Below, one piece after another: positions 1 through 7,187 of a DNA stretch of 42,646 nt. Location: positions 1 through 42,646 of the forward strand of contig CAVCMG010000024.1 of NCBI GenBank assembly GCA_963603285.1. Direction: 5' to 3'. The notes under the pieces are model-generated. The model searched no databases, was not told the origin of the DNA, and worked only from the letters and a program-made list of their open reading frames with translations. The position numbers and the translations under genes are program-made. How positions within the stretch are numbered: position 1 is the first letter of the stretch; each line of letters opens with the position of its first letter. Source of the DNA: UBA11957 sp963603285. GTDB lineage: Bacteria > Bacillota > Clostridia > Lachnospirales > Lachnospiraceae.

Positions 1-52
1 GGCAACGGACTCTGACTCCGTCATTTTCAAGGTTCGAATCCTTGTAGCCCAG
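1..52 (+). tRNA. tRNA-Gln(CTG), 3' part
   Basis: The window opens inside a tRNA gene. The anticodon arm has stem ACGGA/TCCGT and loop CTCTGAC, which gives anticodon CTG. The T-arm follows (CAAGG-TTCGAAT-CCTTG), then acceptor strand TAGCCCA and discriminator G, as expected for glutamine tRNA. No CCA is encoded. The D-arm and 5' acceptor strand lie before the window. Two AT-rich hypothetical genes follow on the other strand, so the tRNA could be an island insertion site. Confidence 0.9.
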
Positions 53-54
53 CT

Positions 55-83
55 AGCGACTCACTACCGTGAGTCGCTTTTTT
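55..83 (+). terminator. Rho-independent terminator of tRNA-Gln
   Basis: A perfect 10-bp stem, AGCGACTCAC with GTGAGTCGCT, has a 4-nt loop and is followed by a run of T. It starts 3 bases after the tRNA. Confidence 0.9.
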
Positions 84-151
84 AGTCTAAAATTCCCGCT
101 GGATATACTTTACCATACACACGACAAAAAATTGTCCTTGCCAAAAGCTAA

Positions 152-202
152 AGAGGCTGTCGCAAAATTATCAAAGAATTGATAAACGAGCGACAGCTTC
201 TT
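152..202 (-). terminator. Stem-loop after the hypothetical gene pair
   Basis: An imperfect stem (AGAGGCTGTCGC with GCGACAGCTTCT) encloses a 27-nt AT-rich loop just beyond the stop of the zinc-ribbon gene. T-rich flanks are present on both sides, so it could act in both directions. Similar GAGGCTGTCGC hairpins are often seen after insertion-sequence genes in Clostridia, so it may be a mobile-element leftover. I see no transposase. Confidence 0.55.
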
Positions 203-207
203 TTCGG

Positions 208-489
208 TCATTTGTGCAATGTACAACCGCAGTGTGCACAATATTTTGGAAGAGACCAGCTTCCTTTTATAATATAACCACATTTAGGACAGCGATAAAA
301 AATCAGGTCTGAAATTAGCAAAATAATAGTACATATTACTAATAACCCAATACATATGTATGCTGGCCACGGAAAAGCTTCTGTATATACCACTATACTT
401 AAAGTAGGCAAAATCAGTATTCCAATTAAAGTCGTATTTGAAACTATTTTAGCTATATAATAATACGGTTTGTTGAATAATTTTTTCAT
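208..489 (-). CDS. Small membrane protein with C-terminal zinc ribbon
   Basis: This is a 93-residue protein of unknown function. Two hydrophobic segments (about residues 18-36 and 42-62) form a membrane hairpin. They are followed by a short cytoplasmic-type zinc ribbon with CPKCG and CAHCG, that is, two Cys-x2-Cys knuckles near the C-terminus. The start codon overlaps the stop of the upstream secreted-protein gene by 4 bases (ATGA), so the two are translationally coupled and probably work together. Base composition is clearly more AT-rich than the genes from 1.7 kb onward, which suggests acquired DNA. I cannot assign a family beyond a membrane-anchored zinc ribbon. Confidence 0.7.
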   Translation of the reverse strand: MKKLFNKPYYYIAKIVSNTTLIGILILPTLSIVVYTEAFPWPAYICIGLLVICTIILLISDLIFYRCPKCGYIIKGSWSLPKYCAHCGCTLHK

Positions 490-1049
490 GTAATAGATCC
501 TGGATAGTCTGGATTAAGTAACGAAATTGATTTTACTGTTTTTCCCTGAATACCCTTTATTACTATTTTTTTAATACGTGCTTTATTATATTCTCCTCCA
601 TTAATATATGCGGATACTGCTTTTGCTGTACTGTTATAGTTCTTTGGAATGGCATTAATATTATATTTTTTAGTTACCGAAGACGCAATAGCTCCATTTT
701 TTCCAAAACTAAGAGTCGGTGTAACAACTGTGATTGATGCCGTTGCCTTGCTATATTGAGCCGCTGCTGGCGTAGTATTCCCAGTCAAGGCATCTAATTC
801 AGCCAGTGTTATTGTTTGGATACCATGTTCGTGTAATGTATCCGTAAGTTGATCTGCATATTCATAATTCTGTTCCATCAATGCAGTATTACGATCATCA
901 ATTAAATTATCAATATCATTATAACTAAAATCAGAATCTGCATATTCGGAAACTGAAGTTTGTGAAACAAGATCTGCCGAAGCCTTTGCCTCCATAGGAC
1001 AGAACAACAAAGAAACTATGGTCATAAAAACGATACATTTTTTTACCAT
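486..1049 (-). CDS. Secreted protein of unknown function
   Basis: This is a 187-residue exported protein. The start at 1049 (MVKKCIVF) is chosen because GGAGG lies 8 bases upstream; an in-frame ATG five codons earlier overlaps that ribosome site. Residues 1-23 form a signal peptide with a likely cut after AKA. The mature part starts with an acidic, helical stretch, followed by a central LTEL-like helical region and a Ser/Thr/Lys-rich beta-type C-terminal half. No cysteines remain after the signal peptide, and there are no wall-anchor or lipobox signals. It is coupled to the downstream zinc-ribbon membrane gene by an ATGA overlap. The sequence is AT-rich compared with the neighbouring metabolic genes. 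I do not recognise the family. Confidence 0.7.
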   Translation of the reverse strand: MVKKCIVFMTIVSLLFCPMEAKASADLVSQTSVSEYADSDFSYNDIDNLIDDRNTALMEQNYEYADQLTDTLHEHGIQTITLAELDALTGNTTPAAAQYSKATASITVVTPTLSFGKNGAIASSVTKKYNINAIPKNYNSTAKAVSAYINGGEYNKARIKKIVIKGIQGKTVKSISLLNPDYPGSIT

Positions 1050-1432
1050 TAGATAATCCTCCATTTATAGTTTTGTGCTCGTCAATTGACTAACATTAGT
1101 TTATGGCATACTTTTTTTAGTACTATCATATAAATGTAAAAAAAATAAATATTTACCGTAAAAATTAAAGTCTATAGAAAATTGTTTCAAAAGTAGCATT
1201 ATCAAAGACTTATTCTCATAACGTAAAAGTATATAGCACAACAAACTGTTCGTATATTCCGAAATACACCTATCATCCCAATTATCATTGTATACCCATA
1301 TTCCACAACAATCTTTCCCCAAACGCACAGCAGGCGCAGCCGCCCTGTGCAACAAACTCTCGCGCCCTGCCATCCCCCCATACCTCCCGTCCATCACATC
1401 CCTACCACCATGCCACCATGTCTTCAAGCGCC
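1050..1432. other. Intergenic, AT-rich then abruptly GC-rich
   Basis: There is no credible gene here. Bases 1065-1310 are AT-rich and contain the perfect palindrome GTCAATTGAC at 1081-1090, upstream of the secreted-protein gene, which could be an operator. From about 1320 the composition jumps to GC-rich, C-dominated sequence leading into the long inverted repeat. Short open frames here lack ribosome sites and look random. Confidence 0.5.
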
Positions 1433-1731
1433 GATAAAAAACTGCCGCCACTGTGCCCGCTGCCGGGAGGCTGTGTCCGTGTGGGAAAAATCGTAAAGCG
1501 AGCATTACTGGTTCTTAGTGCGCAAAAAAGGGAAAAACAGGGGCATCGGCCGCTTACCAGGCGGACGATGAGGCGAGCCTGAGCTGGATTTGCATCAGCA
1601 AATCCGGCGAATCTCGCCGGTACCCTGTTTTTCCCTTTTTTGCACACTATAGAACCAGTTTGCGAGCGTCCGATTTTTCCCACACGGACACAGCCTCCCG
1701 GCAGCGGACACAGTGGTGGCAGTTTTTTATC
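1433..1731. repeat. Long inverted repeat, about 110-bp arms
   Basis: The left arm is 1433-1542, the right arm 1623-1731, and the loop 80 bases. The arms are near-identical reverse complements with scattered mismatches; for example GGGAGGCTGTGTCCGTG on the left matches CACGGACACAGCCTCCC on the right. The loop holds its own hairpins: GATTTGC/GCAAATC, and CCGGCGA/TCGCCGG ending at 1620. The element begins 12 bases after the stop of the aspartate kinase gene, so its transcript would end in a giant hairpin. It has no coding potential and no obvious target-site duplication. It could be a MITE-like or other dispersed palindromic element, or a structured RNA. Confidence 0.85.
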
Positions 1732-1743
1732 CAGCCTACCCCT

Positions 1744-3066
1744 CTATCTCGCCAAAGCATCATACAACGCCCGGATAGCCTTCTCAAAATCCTCATTCGC
1801 CACCCCGATCGTACAGTTAATCTCATTTGACCCCATATCGATCATCTTAATATTAACGCCAGCATCCCCCAGCGCCCCAAAAAACCGCGAAGCAATCCCG
1901 CTCACCGACCGCATCCCCTTGCCCACAACCGTGACAAGCGCCAGATCCGTATCCAGCGTAATCCGGTCCGGATTCAGCCGTCTCCTGAGCGACTCCATGA
2001 TCCCGTCTTCCTTCTTCTCATACTCCGCCTTCGACATGATTACACTGATCGTATCAATCCCCGCCGGCATATGCTCAAACGAAATCCCATTCTCATCAAA
2101 CGCCTCCAGAAGCTTCTTACAGAAGCCCACCTGCGCATTCATCCTGTGCTTCGCAATACTGATCGCCACAAAATCCTTACGACCCGCAATACCCGTGATC
2201 GGCGTCTCCTCCTCCGGGCGGATTCTCCGGCAGATCAGCGTGCCATTCTCATCCGGCATATTCGTATTGCGGATATGGATCGGAATCCCCTCCCGGCGCA
2301 CCGGATACACCGCATCCTCATGAAGCACCGTAGCCCCACGGTAAGCCAGCTCCCGAAGCTCCGAAAACGTCATCACATCGATCTTCTTCGGGTTTTCCAC
2401 AATATGCGGATCCGTCAGCAGAAATCCCGTCACATCCGTCCAGTTCTCATAGACCTCCGCCTTGACAGCCCGTGCCACCAGCGCACCCGTCACATCCGAA
2501 CCGCCACGGGAAAACGTATGAATCCGTCCCGACTCATCTGCCCCGTAAAAGCCCGGGATCACAGCCGCCGAACAGCGTCCCAGCCGCTCCTTTAACAGCG
2601 CATTCGTCGTCTCCGCATCCAGCGTACCGTCCTTATGGAAGCGGATCACACTCGCCGCATCCACAAACTCATAATCCAGATACGCCGCCAGCAGGATACC
2701 GTTCAGATATTCCCCGCGAGAAGCCGCATATTCGCTGCCGATTCCACGGACAAACGACGTTTCCAGCACCTTCAGCTCATCCTTTAAAGACAGATGCAGC
2801 CCCAGATCCTCGATGATCTCCTGATACCGGCCACGGATCTTCTCCAGAGCCTCTGTATAATCCTCCCCGTGCTTTGCCTTGTCATAGCAGGCATACAGAA
2901 GATCCGTCACCTTTACATCGTCCGGGTTTCTCTTGCCCGGTGCGGACGGCACGATATATCTCCTGTTCGGATTCTGTTCTATAATATAGCGGATCTTTTT
3001 AAACTGTCCGGCATCTGCCAGAGAGCTTCCGCCAAACTTCGATACCACCGGTTTTGTCATTGTCAT
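1744..3066 (-). CDS. lysC: Aspartate kinase
   Basis: The 440-residue enzyme phosphorylates L-aspartate with ATP, the first step to lysine, threonine and methionine. The N-terminal amino-acid kinase fold shows KFGGSS (residues 10-15), SRGEYLN (116-122) and FSRGGSDVTG (185-194). Two ACT domains follow, at about 295-370 and 375-440, where end-product inhibition normally acts. Length fits the monofunctional clostridial type; there is no homoserine dehydrogenase domain. ATG codons at 3066 and 3060 are both possible, with a weak GAGAG purine stretch upstream. The gene appears monocistronic, with its own promoter at 3153-3181 and the long inverted repeat just after the stop. I see no lysine riboswitch in the 85-base leader. 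Confidence 0.95.
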   Translation of the reverse strand: MTMTKPVVSKFGGSSLADAGQFKKIRYIIEQNPNRRYIVPSAPGKRNPDDVKVTDLLYACYDKAKHGEDYTEALEKIRGRYQEIIEDLGLHLSLKDELKVLETSFVRGIGSEYAASRGEYLNGILLAAYLDYEFVDAASVIRFHKDGTLDAETTNALLKERLGRCSAAVIPGFYGADESGRIHTFSRGGSDVTGALVARAVKAEVYENWTDVTGFLLTDPHIVENPKKIDVMTFSELRELAYRGATVLHEDAVYPVRREGIPIHIRNTNMPDENGTLICRRIRPEEETPITGIAGRKDFVAISIAKHRMNAQVGFCKKLLEAFDENGISFEHMPAGIDTISVIMSKAEYEKKEDGIMESLRRRLNPDRITLDTDLALVTVVGKGMRSVSGIASRFFGALGDAGVNIKMIDMGSNEINCTIGVANEDFEKAIRALYDALAR

Positions 3067-3152
3067 TTTCTTTTTCTCTCATTTTCTCCGTATTTGGCAT
3101 ATTCGCCATTCCCCTGTTGTTCACATATCATCCCCTGTACAACAGTATTTTT

Positions 3153-3181
3153 ACTATAGCATACAAACGGCCGGACAGCAA
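3153..3181 (-). promoter_or_regulatory. Promoter of the aspartate kinase gene
   Basis: On the minus strand, TTGCTG (-35, 3176-3181) and TATAGT (-10, 3153-3158) are separated by 17 bases. The -35 and spacer lie inside the hairpin that ends the upstream gene, so terminator and promoter share DNA. Confidence 0.65.
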
Positions 3182-3198
3182 CCTGCCCGGCCGTTTTA
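3165..3198 (-). terminator. Stem-loop after the MalY/PatB-type gene
   Basis: A strong GC stem (AAACGGCCGG with CCCGGCCGTTT) lies 60 bases beyond the stop. On the minus strand the following sequence is GTATGCTATAG rather than a clean T-run. It is therefore a likely but not ideal terminator. Confidence 0.6.
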
Positions 3199-3257
3199 CA
3201 GCCATCATTTTCCACACACCAAAATCACTTTTCAGCGTACACACCCAGCAGCTTTTC

Positions 3258-4388
3258 TCAACGCTTCTTCAACGCCTCCGTCATTCTCGAAAGCGCTTCC
3301 CGCAGCTGATCCTCCGGGCAGCCATAATTAAACCGCGCACTCTGCGGATCGCCGTACATTTCACCGCCCGACAGCATAACCTTTGCCTCTTTCATAAAGA
3401 ACTCCGCCGGATTTTCCAGTCCCAGACCACGACAGTCCAGAAATGCCAGATACGTGGCTTCATTGTGCGGTACTTCGATACCGTCTGTCTCCTGCACCCA
3501 GGCTTCCACGATATCCCGATTCTTACGCAAATGCTCCCGCAGGCCCTCTTTCCACTCGTCGCAGCTGCCGTCATACAGCTTTCTGTAGGCCGCAAGAGTC
3601 AGTACATTAAAGCTTGCGCAGGTACCTAAAAGCTCATGCTCAAACCGTTCGCGCAGCTCTTTGTTTGGAATGATTGCAAAGCCCAGCGGCAGTCCCGGTA
3701 CATTGCCGATCTTGCCCTGGCTGCCCAGTGTAATACTGTGCTCCCTTGTCCATTCGCTCGCCATAAACGCCGGTGTATGCTGTCCCTCCAGCACCAGCTC
3801 GCAGTGAATCTCATCACTGATCAGCAGCAGATCATGCTTCTCACAGAAAGCTGCCACTTCGAGGATCTCTTCCTTTGTATAGCAACGGCCGATCGGATTG
3901 TGCGGGTTGCACATGACAAAGGTCTTGACCTCCGGTGTGAGCTTTTCTTCCATCGCTGCAAAATCCATCGCAAACTGTGTCCCGTTCTTCTTCAACGGCA
4001 CCTCGATGACCGGACGTTTGGACTCCAGATATACCTCACGGATATGATTGTACATCGGAATAAAATAGGTAAAGCTGCCGCCCTGCATCTTAACCGCATT
4101 GGTCATACCCGGCATAACGCTCGGAATCCATACGATCCAGTCCTCTTCCATTTCTGCACCGTACAGCTTTTTATAATGCGCTGTCACCAGCGTTTTCAGA
4201 TGCTCTTCCTTAAAATCCGAATAGCCAAACAACGGATGGGCTACACGTTCTCTAATCGCCTCCTGCACTGCCGGAGCCACCGGGATATCCATATCAGCCA
4301 CCCACATCGGCAGCACACCCTCTCCTGCGGCATCCCATTTGATACTGTCCGTATGTCTTCTGTCCGGACAATGATTATAATCGTACAT
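3258..4388 (-). CDS. MalY/PatB-type PLP aminotransferase-fold C-S lyase
   Basis: This 376-residue fold-type I PLP enzyme most resembles cystathionine beta-lyases of the MalY/PatB family, which release thiol, pyruvate and ammonia from cysteine S-conjugates. Visible motifs are PMWVADMD (27-34), NPHNPIGR (161-168), SDEIHCEL (191-198, with Asp192 facing the PLP nitrogen) and a C-terminal RFNYGCP with the substrate-binding Arg. The PLP lysine is K226 in SQGKIGNVPGL. Family members usually read SPSKTFN here, so the phosphate-binding Ser/Thr around the lysine have changed. The start at 4388 follows GGAG at good spacing. It lies downstream of the sugar ABC operon but behind a terminator. An aminotransferase role cannot be excluded. 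Confidence 0.8.
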   Translation of the reverse strand: MYDYNHCPDRRHTDSIKWDAAGEGVLPMWVADMDIPVAPAVQEAIRERVAHPLFGYSDFKEEHLKTLVTAHYKKLYGAEMEEDWIVWIPSVMPGMTNAVKMQGGSFTYFIPMYNHIREVYLESKRPVIEVPLKKNGTQFAMDFAAMEEKLTPEVKTFVMCNPHNPIGRCYTKEEILEVAAFCEKHDLLLISDEIHCELVLEGQHTPAFMASEWTREHSITLGSQGKIGNVPGLPLGFAIIPNKELRERFEHELLGTCASFNVLTLAAYRKLYDGSCDEWKEGLREHLRKNRDIVEAWVQETDGIEVPHNEATYLAFLDCRGLGLENPAEFFMKEAKVMLSGGEMYGDPQSARFNYGCPEDQLREALSRMTEALKKR

Positions 4389-4477
4389 AGCTTCTCCTCT
4401 CCTGCAGCCGGAGCATCCGGTCTGTGGACAATGCCTTTCTGCCACAGAGTAACCTCCACTGCTTTATATCCTTTACA

Positions 4478-4521
4478 AAAGGCTGCTGCAACATACATTC
4501 CCATACATCACAACAGCCTTT
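4478..4521 (-). terminator. Terminator of the ABC/GntR operon
   Basis: The stem AAAGGCTGCTG with CAACAGCCTTT encloses a 22-nt loop. It lies between the GntR gene and the PatB-type gene, with short T-runs on both sides. Confidence 0.7.
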
Positions 4522-4567
4522 CTTCTTATTTTACCCATCACAGCCAACTACAAAGGCGTTTGCCTTT

Positions 4568-5287
4568 TCAGCTTGCCTGCCTGTTTTTCTTGATCTCGTC
4601 CAGCGCCTCTTTATCCAGTCTGGCAATCGTATAGTAGGCTTCTTTTGCCCTTTCTACATCATGCTGCACGATCGCATTATACAATGCTCTGTGGTACGGC
4701 ACCGTCGTGAACCAGTATTTGTGAAATTCTTCCAGATCAAGGCCATAGTCATCCAGCGTCTGCAACAGATTATCCACCAGCTGTACCAGTGTCGTATTGG
4801 CACTGCAGGCTCTGAGCCGCTTGTGAAACAGCGCATCTGCCGGCTGGTCATAAATTCCCTGGGCATAGCCCTGTTCGAGCTTTTTCAGCGCACTTTCGAT
4901 GGCCAGAAGCTCTGCCGGACTGGTATAGCGGCACAGCTCTTCGATGATATGGAATTCCAGCACGGTCTTGATATCCAGCACTTCCATATAATCGATCTTC
5001 CACAGCTCAATCTTACAGGCTTCCTCCGACAATGTTTCTTTCAGATACATGCCGTTGCCGACCTGGATTTCGATGATCCCCTTATTGTGCAGGATCCGCA
5101 CAGCCTCTCTTACCGATGCACGGCTGGTATGGAACATCTCGGCCAGCTTGCGCTCCGAAGGGATACGCATGCCCGGCCGGATCCCTGTTTCTCTTATATA
5201 GGAAAGAATATCATCCGCCAGCCGCATATACAGCGCTCCGCCGGTATTTTCTCCGTAGCTTCCGATAATCAAATCGGCGCCCGTCAT
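4568..5287 (-). CDS. GntR-family (FadR subfamily) transcriptional regulator
   Basis: This is a 239-residue DNA-binding regulator. An N-terminal winged helix (about residues 18-85) contains the GntR signature region SERKLAEMFHTSRASVREAVR. An all-helical FCD-type ligand domain follows (about 95-225). FCD proteins usually sense organic acids or sugar acids, often through a metal site formed by Asp and His; HIIEEL and FHKRLR supply candidates. It is the last gene of the operon, 6 bases after the permease gene. A TGGTCAGACCA operator of FadR type sits over the operon promoter at 9914-9924, so I infer autorepression relieved by a catabolite. Confidence 0.88.
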   Translation of the reverse strand: MTGADLIIGSYGENTGGALYMRLADDILSYIRETGIRPGMRIPSERKLAEMFHTSRASVREAVRILHNKGIIEIQVGNGMYLKETLSEEACKIELWKIDYMEVLDIKTVLEFHIIEELCRYTSPAELLAIESALKKLEQGYAQGIYDQPADALFHKRLRACSANTTLVQLVDNLLQTLDDYGLDLEEFHKYWFTTVPYHRALYNAIVQHDVERAKEAYYTIARLDKEALDEIKKNRQAS

Positions 5288-5293
5288 CGGTAT

Positions 5294-6133
5294 TTAACCT
5301 TTGACGGCACCGGCCGTCAAACCTTCCACGATATACTTCTGTACAAAGACGAACATGATCGCTGTCGGCAGAAGTGCCAGCACACCACCTGCCATCATGG
5401 AACCCCAGTCGACATTGTATTTACCAACCAGTGCTTTCAGACCGATCGGAATCGTCCACATTTTCTGCGTATTTAAGAAAATCGTTCCGGCGATCAGCTC
5501 GTTCCATGCACCGATGAAAGCAAATACGAATACGGCCACGATGCCCGGGAACATAACCGGCATAACGATTTTCCACAGTGTCTGCCCTCTGGAGCAGCCA
5601 TCCACATATGCGGATTCCTCCAGTGCGTACGGGATACGTTCAAAGAAGCTTCGCATCGTGATCGCACAGAACGGCAGGTTGGTGATCGTGTAGAACACGA
5701 ACAAAGATACGTAGGTATCGATCAGATTAAGTTTTGCAAACATAACATACAGCGGGATGATAACGAGGATACTCGGGATCATCTGGGTAACAAGGAAGAA
5801 TACCAGAGCCGCTGTTTTTCCTTTGAATTTGAAACGAGCCATACCGTAACCGCCATAAATGGAAAGGAAGGTTACAACAACTGCCGTAGACAGTGTAACA
5901 ATCAGACTGTTCTTTAAATATGTACCGTAGTGCATCGTCTGAAACAGGCCCTTATAGTTTTCCAGTGTAAAGACCTTCGGCCAGTAGGTGATCGTCTGTG
6001 TGTTGATGATCTCTGCATTTGTCTTAAAGGATGTAACGATCATCCAGTAGATCGGCAGGACAACAAGCAGCAGATAAAAAGCCAGAACTACAAAACGAAG
6101 TACTTTTACCCATGTCTTTTTCTTACTTTTCAT
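5294..6133 (-). CDS. Sugar ABC transporter permease, MalG type
   Basis: This 279-residue inner-membrane permease belongs to the CUT1 carbohydrate family. Six hydrophobic segments are visible, from about residues 12-32 to 250-272. The EAA loop that docks on the ATPase reads EESAYVDGCSRGQTLWKIVMP (about 170-190). The C-terminus EGLTAGAVKG is typical of MalG-like proteins. The start ATG overlaps the TAA of the upstream permease (TAATG), which gives translational coupling. The ATPase subunit is not in this operon, as is common in Firmicutes, where one MsmK-type ATPase serves many importers. Confidence 0.93.
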   Translation of the reverse strand: MKSKKKTWVKVLRFVVLAFYLLLVVLPIYWMIVTSFKTNAEIINTQTITYWPKVFTLENYKGLFQTMHYGTYLKNSLIVTLSTAVVVTFLSIYGGYGMARFKFKGKTAALVFFLVTQMIPSILVIIPLYVMFAKLNLIDTYVSLFVFYTITNLPFCAITMRSFFERIPYALEESAYVDGCSRGQTLWKIVMPVMFPGIVAVFVFAFIGAWNELIAGTIFLNTQKMWTIPIGLKALVGKYNVDWGSMMAGGVLALLPTAIMFVFVQKYIVEGLTAGAVKG

Positions 6134-7050
6134 TAGAAATCACCTGCCTTATCATATTGCGTAATCTTCATGAAAATCAATGCATAAGCTGTCAGGACAA
6201 CCATCAGCAGTACACCGAAGGCACCGGCCAGACCGAAATCGTAGGATGAGAACGCCTGACTGTACATATAGGACGGCAGGGTCTGCGAATAATTCGCCGG
6301 TCCGCCCTCGGTAACGATAACAACCAGATCGAAGGAGTTAAAGATCCAGATCGTACGAAGCAGCAGTGTCATGATGATCGTTGGTTTAATGTACGGTACT
6401 GTCAGAGAGAAAAACTTGCGGATCGTACCGCAGCCATCCATATCGGCTGCCTCGTAAATCTCAGCAGGTACGGACTGCAGTGCTGCCAGGATATTGATCG
6501 CAAAGAACGGAATACCGATCCAGATCATGGCTATGATAACAATGGCCAGTGACAGACCCGGTGTACCAAGCCAGGAAATTCCTTTGTCGATCAAACCCAG
6601 TTTTTTCAGGATGTCGTTTACAACACCATATTCTCCGTTGAAGGACCATCTGAACAGAAGACCTACAACGAATGCTGAAAATGCCCATGGTAAGAATACG
6701 ATTGACTGATAGATACCACGGCCTTTGAATTTTCCATTTAAAGCCAGTGCCAGCCCGAGACCAAGTAAAAACTGTCCAAGTACAGCTGCCACTACATAAA
6801 TCAGAGAGTTCTTTACCAACAGCCAGAAATTCTTGTCGGTAAACATTTTGATATAGTTCTGGAAATCGTTCCAGGCGATTGCGTTTGGTTTGGAGAGCTT
6901 GTAGCTCTGGAAAGACATTTTAATACTGTCAATCAGCGGATAGCCGAACATCAGAACAAGGAGCAGAAGTACCGGTCCCACATACAGATACGGCTGAATC
7001 TTTCTTCTTGTCTGCAGCGACATGCCGCCGGATTTCTTTTTGTTTTTCAT
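6133..7050 (-). CDS. Sugar ABC transporter permease, MalF type
   Basis: The 305-residue partner permease of the CUT1 importer has six transmembrane segments from about residue 20. Its EAA loop is EIYEAADMDGCGTIRKFFS (about 200-218), the expected site for the ATPase coupling helix. The N-terminus is short and basic (KNKKKSGG), consistent with a cytoplasmic end. The gene lies between the binding-protein gene (137 bases upstream, with a stem-loop) and the MalG-type gene (1-base overlap). The substrate is not readable from the sequence. Confidence 0.93.
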   Translation of the reverse strand: MKNKKKSGGMSLQTRRKIQPYLYVGPVLLLLVLMFGYPLIDSIKMSFQSYKLSKPNAIAWNDFQNYIKMFTDKNFWLLVKNSLIYVVAAVLGQFLLGLGLALALNGKFKGRGIYQSIVFLPWAFSAFVVGLLFRWSFNGEYGVVNDILKKLGLIDKGISWLGTPGLSLAIVIIAMIWIGIPFFAINILAALQSVPAEIYEAADMDGCGTIRKFFSLTVPYIKPTIIMTLLLRTIWIFNSFDLVVIVTEGGPANYSQTLPSYMYSQAFSSYDFGLAGAFGVLLMVVLTAYALIFMKITQYDKAGDF

Positions 7051-7130
7051 CGGGATCTCTTCCTTTCAGGAATGTGCCTTAAGGATCTGCCCCCAGGCAG
7101 TCCCATTGGATGTTTAACGATTTTTTTAAG

Positions 7131-7159
7131 GATACCGGCACATAAGCTGTGCCGGTATC
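7131..7159 (-). promoter_or_regulatory. Intercistronic stem-loop between binding protein and permeases
   Basis: A perfect 12-bp stem, GATACCGGCACA with TGTGCCGGTATC, has a 5-nt loop. On the minus-strand transcript it is followed by A-rich, not T-rich, sequence, so it is probably not a terminator. Such hairpins after binding-protein genes commonly stabilise that part of the mRNA and raise its level above the permeases. Confidence 0.6.
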
Positions 7160-7187
7160 GGAATATAAACTTTATTTGCTTATACGA

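Noticed and set aside
1101..1683. Short frames across the inverted repeat
   Set aside because: No ribosome sites. The frames mirror each other because of the inverted repeat.
3067..3152. Lysine riboswitch before lysC
   Set aside because: The leader is only about 85 bases and shows none of the long conserved helices.
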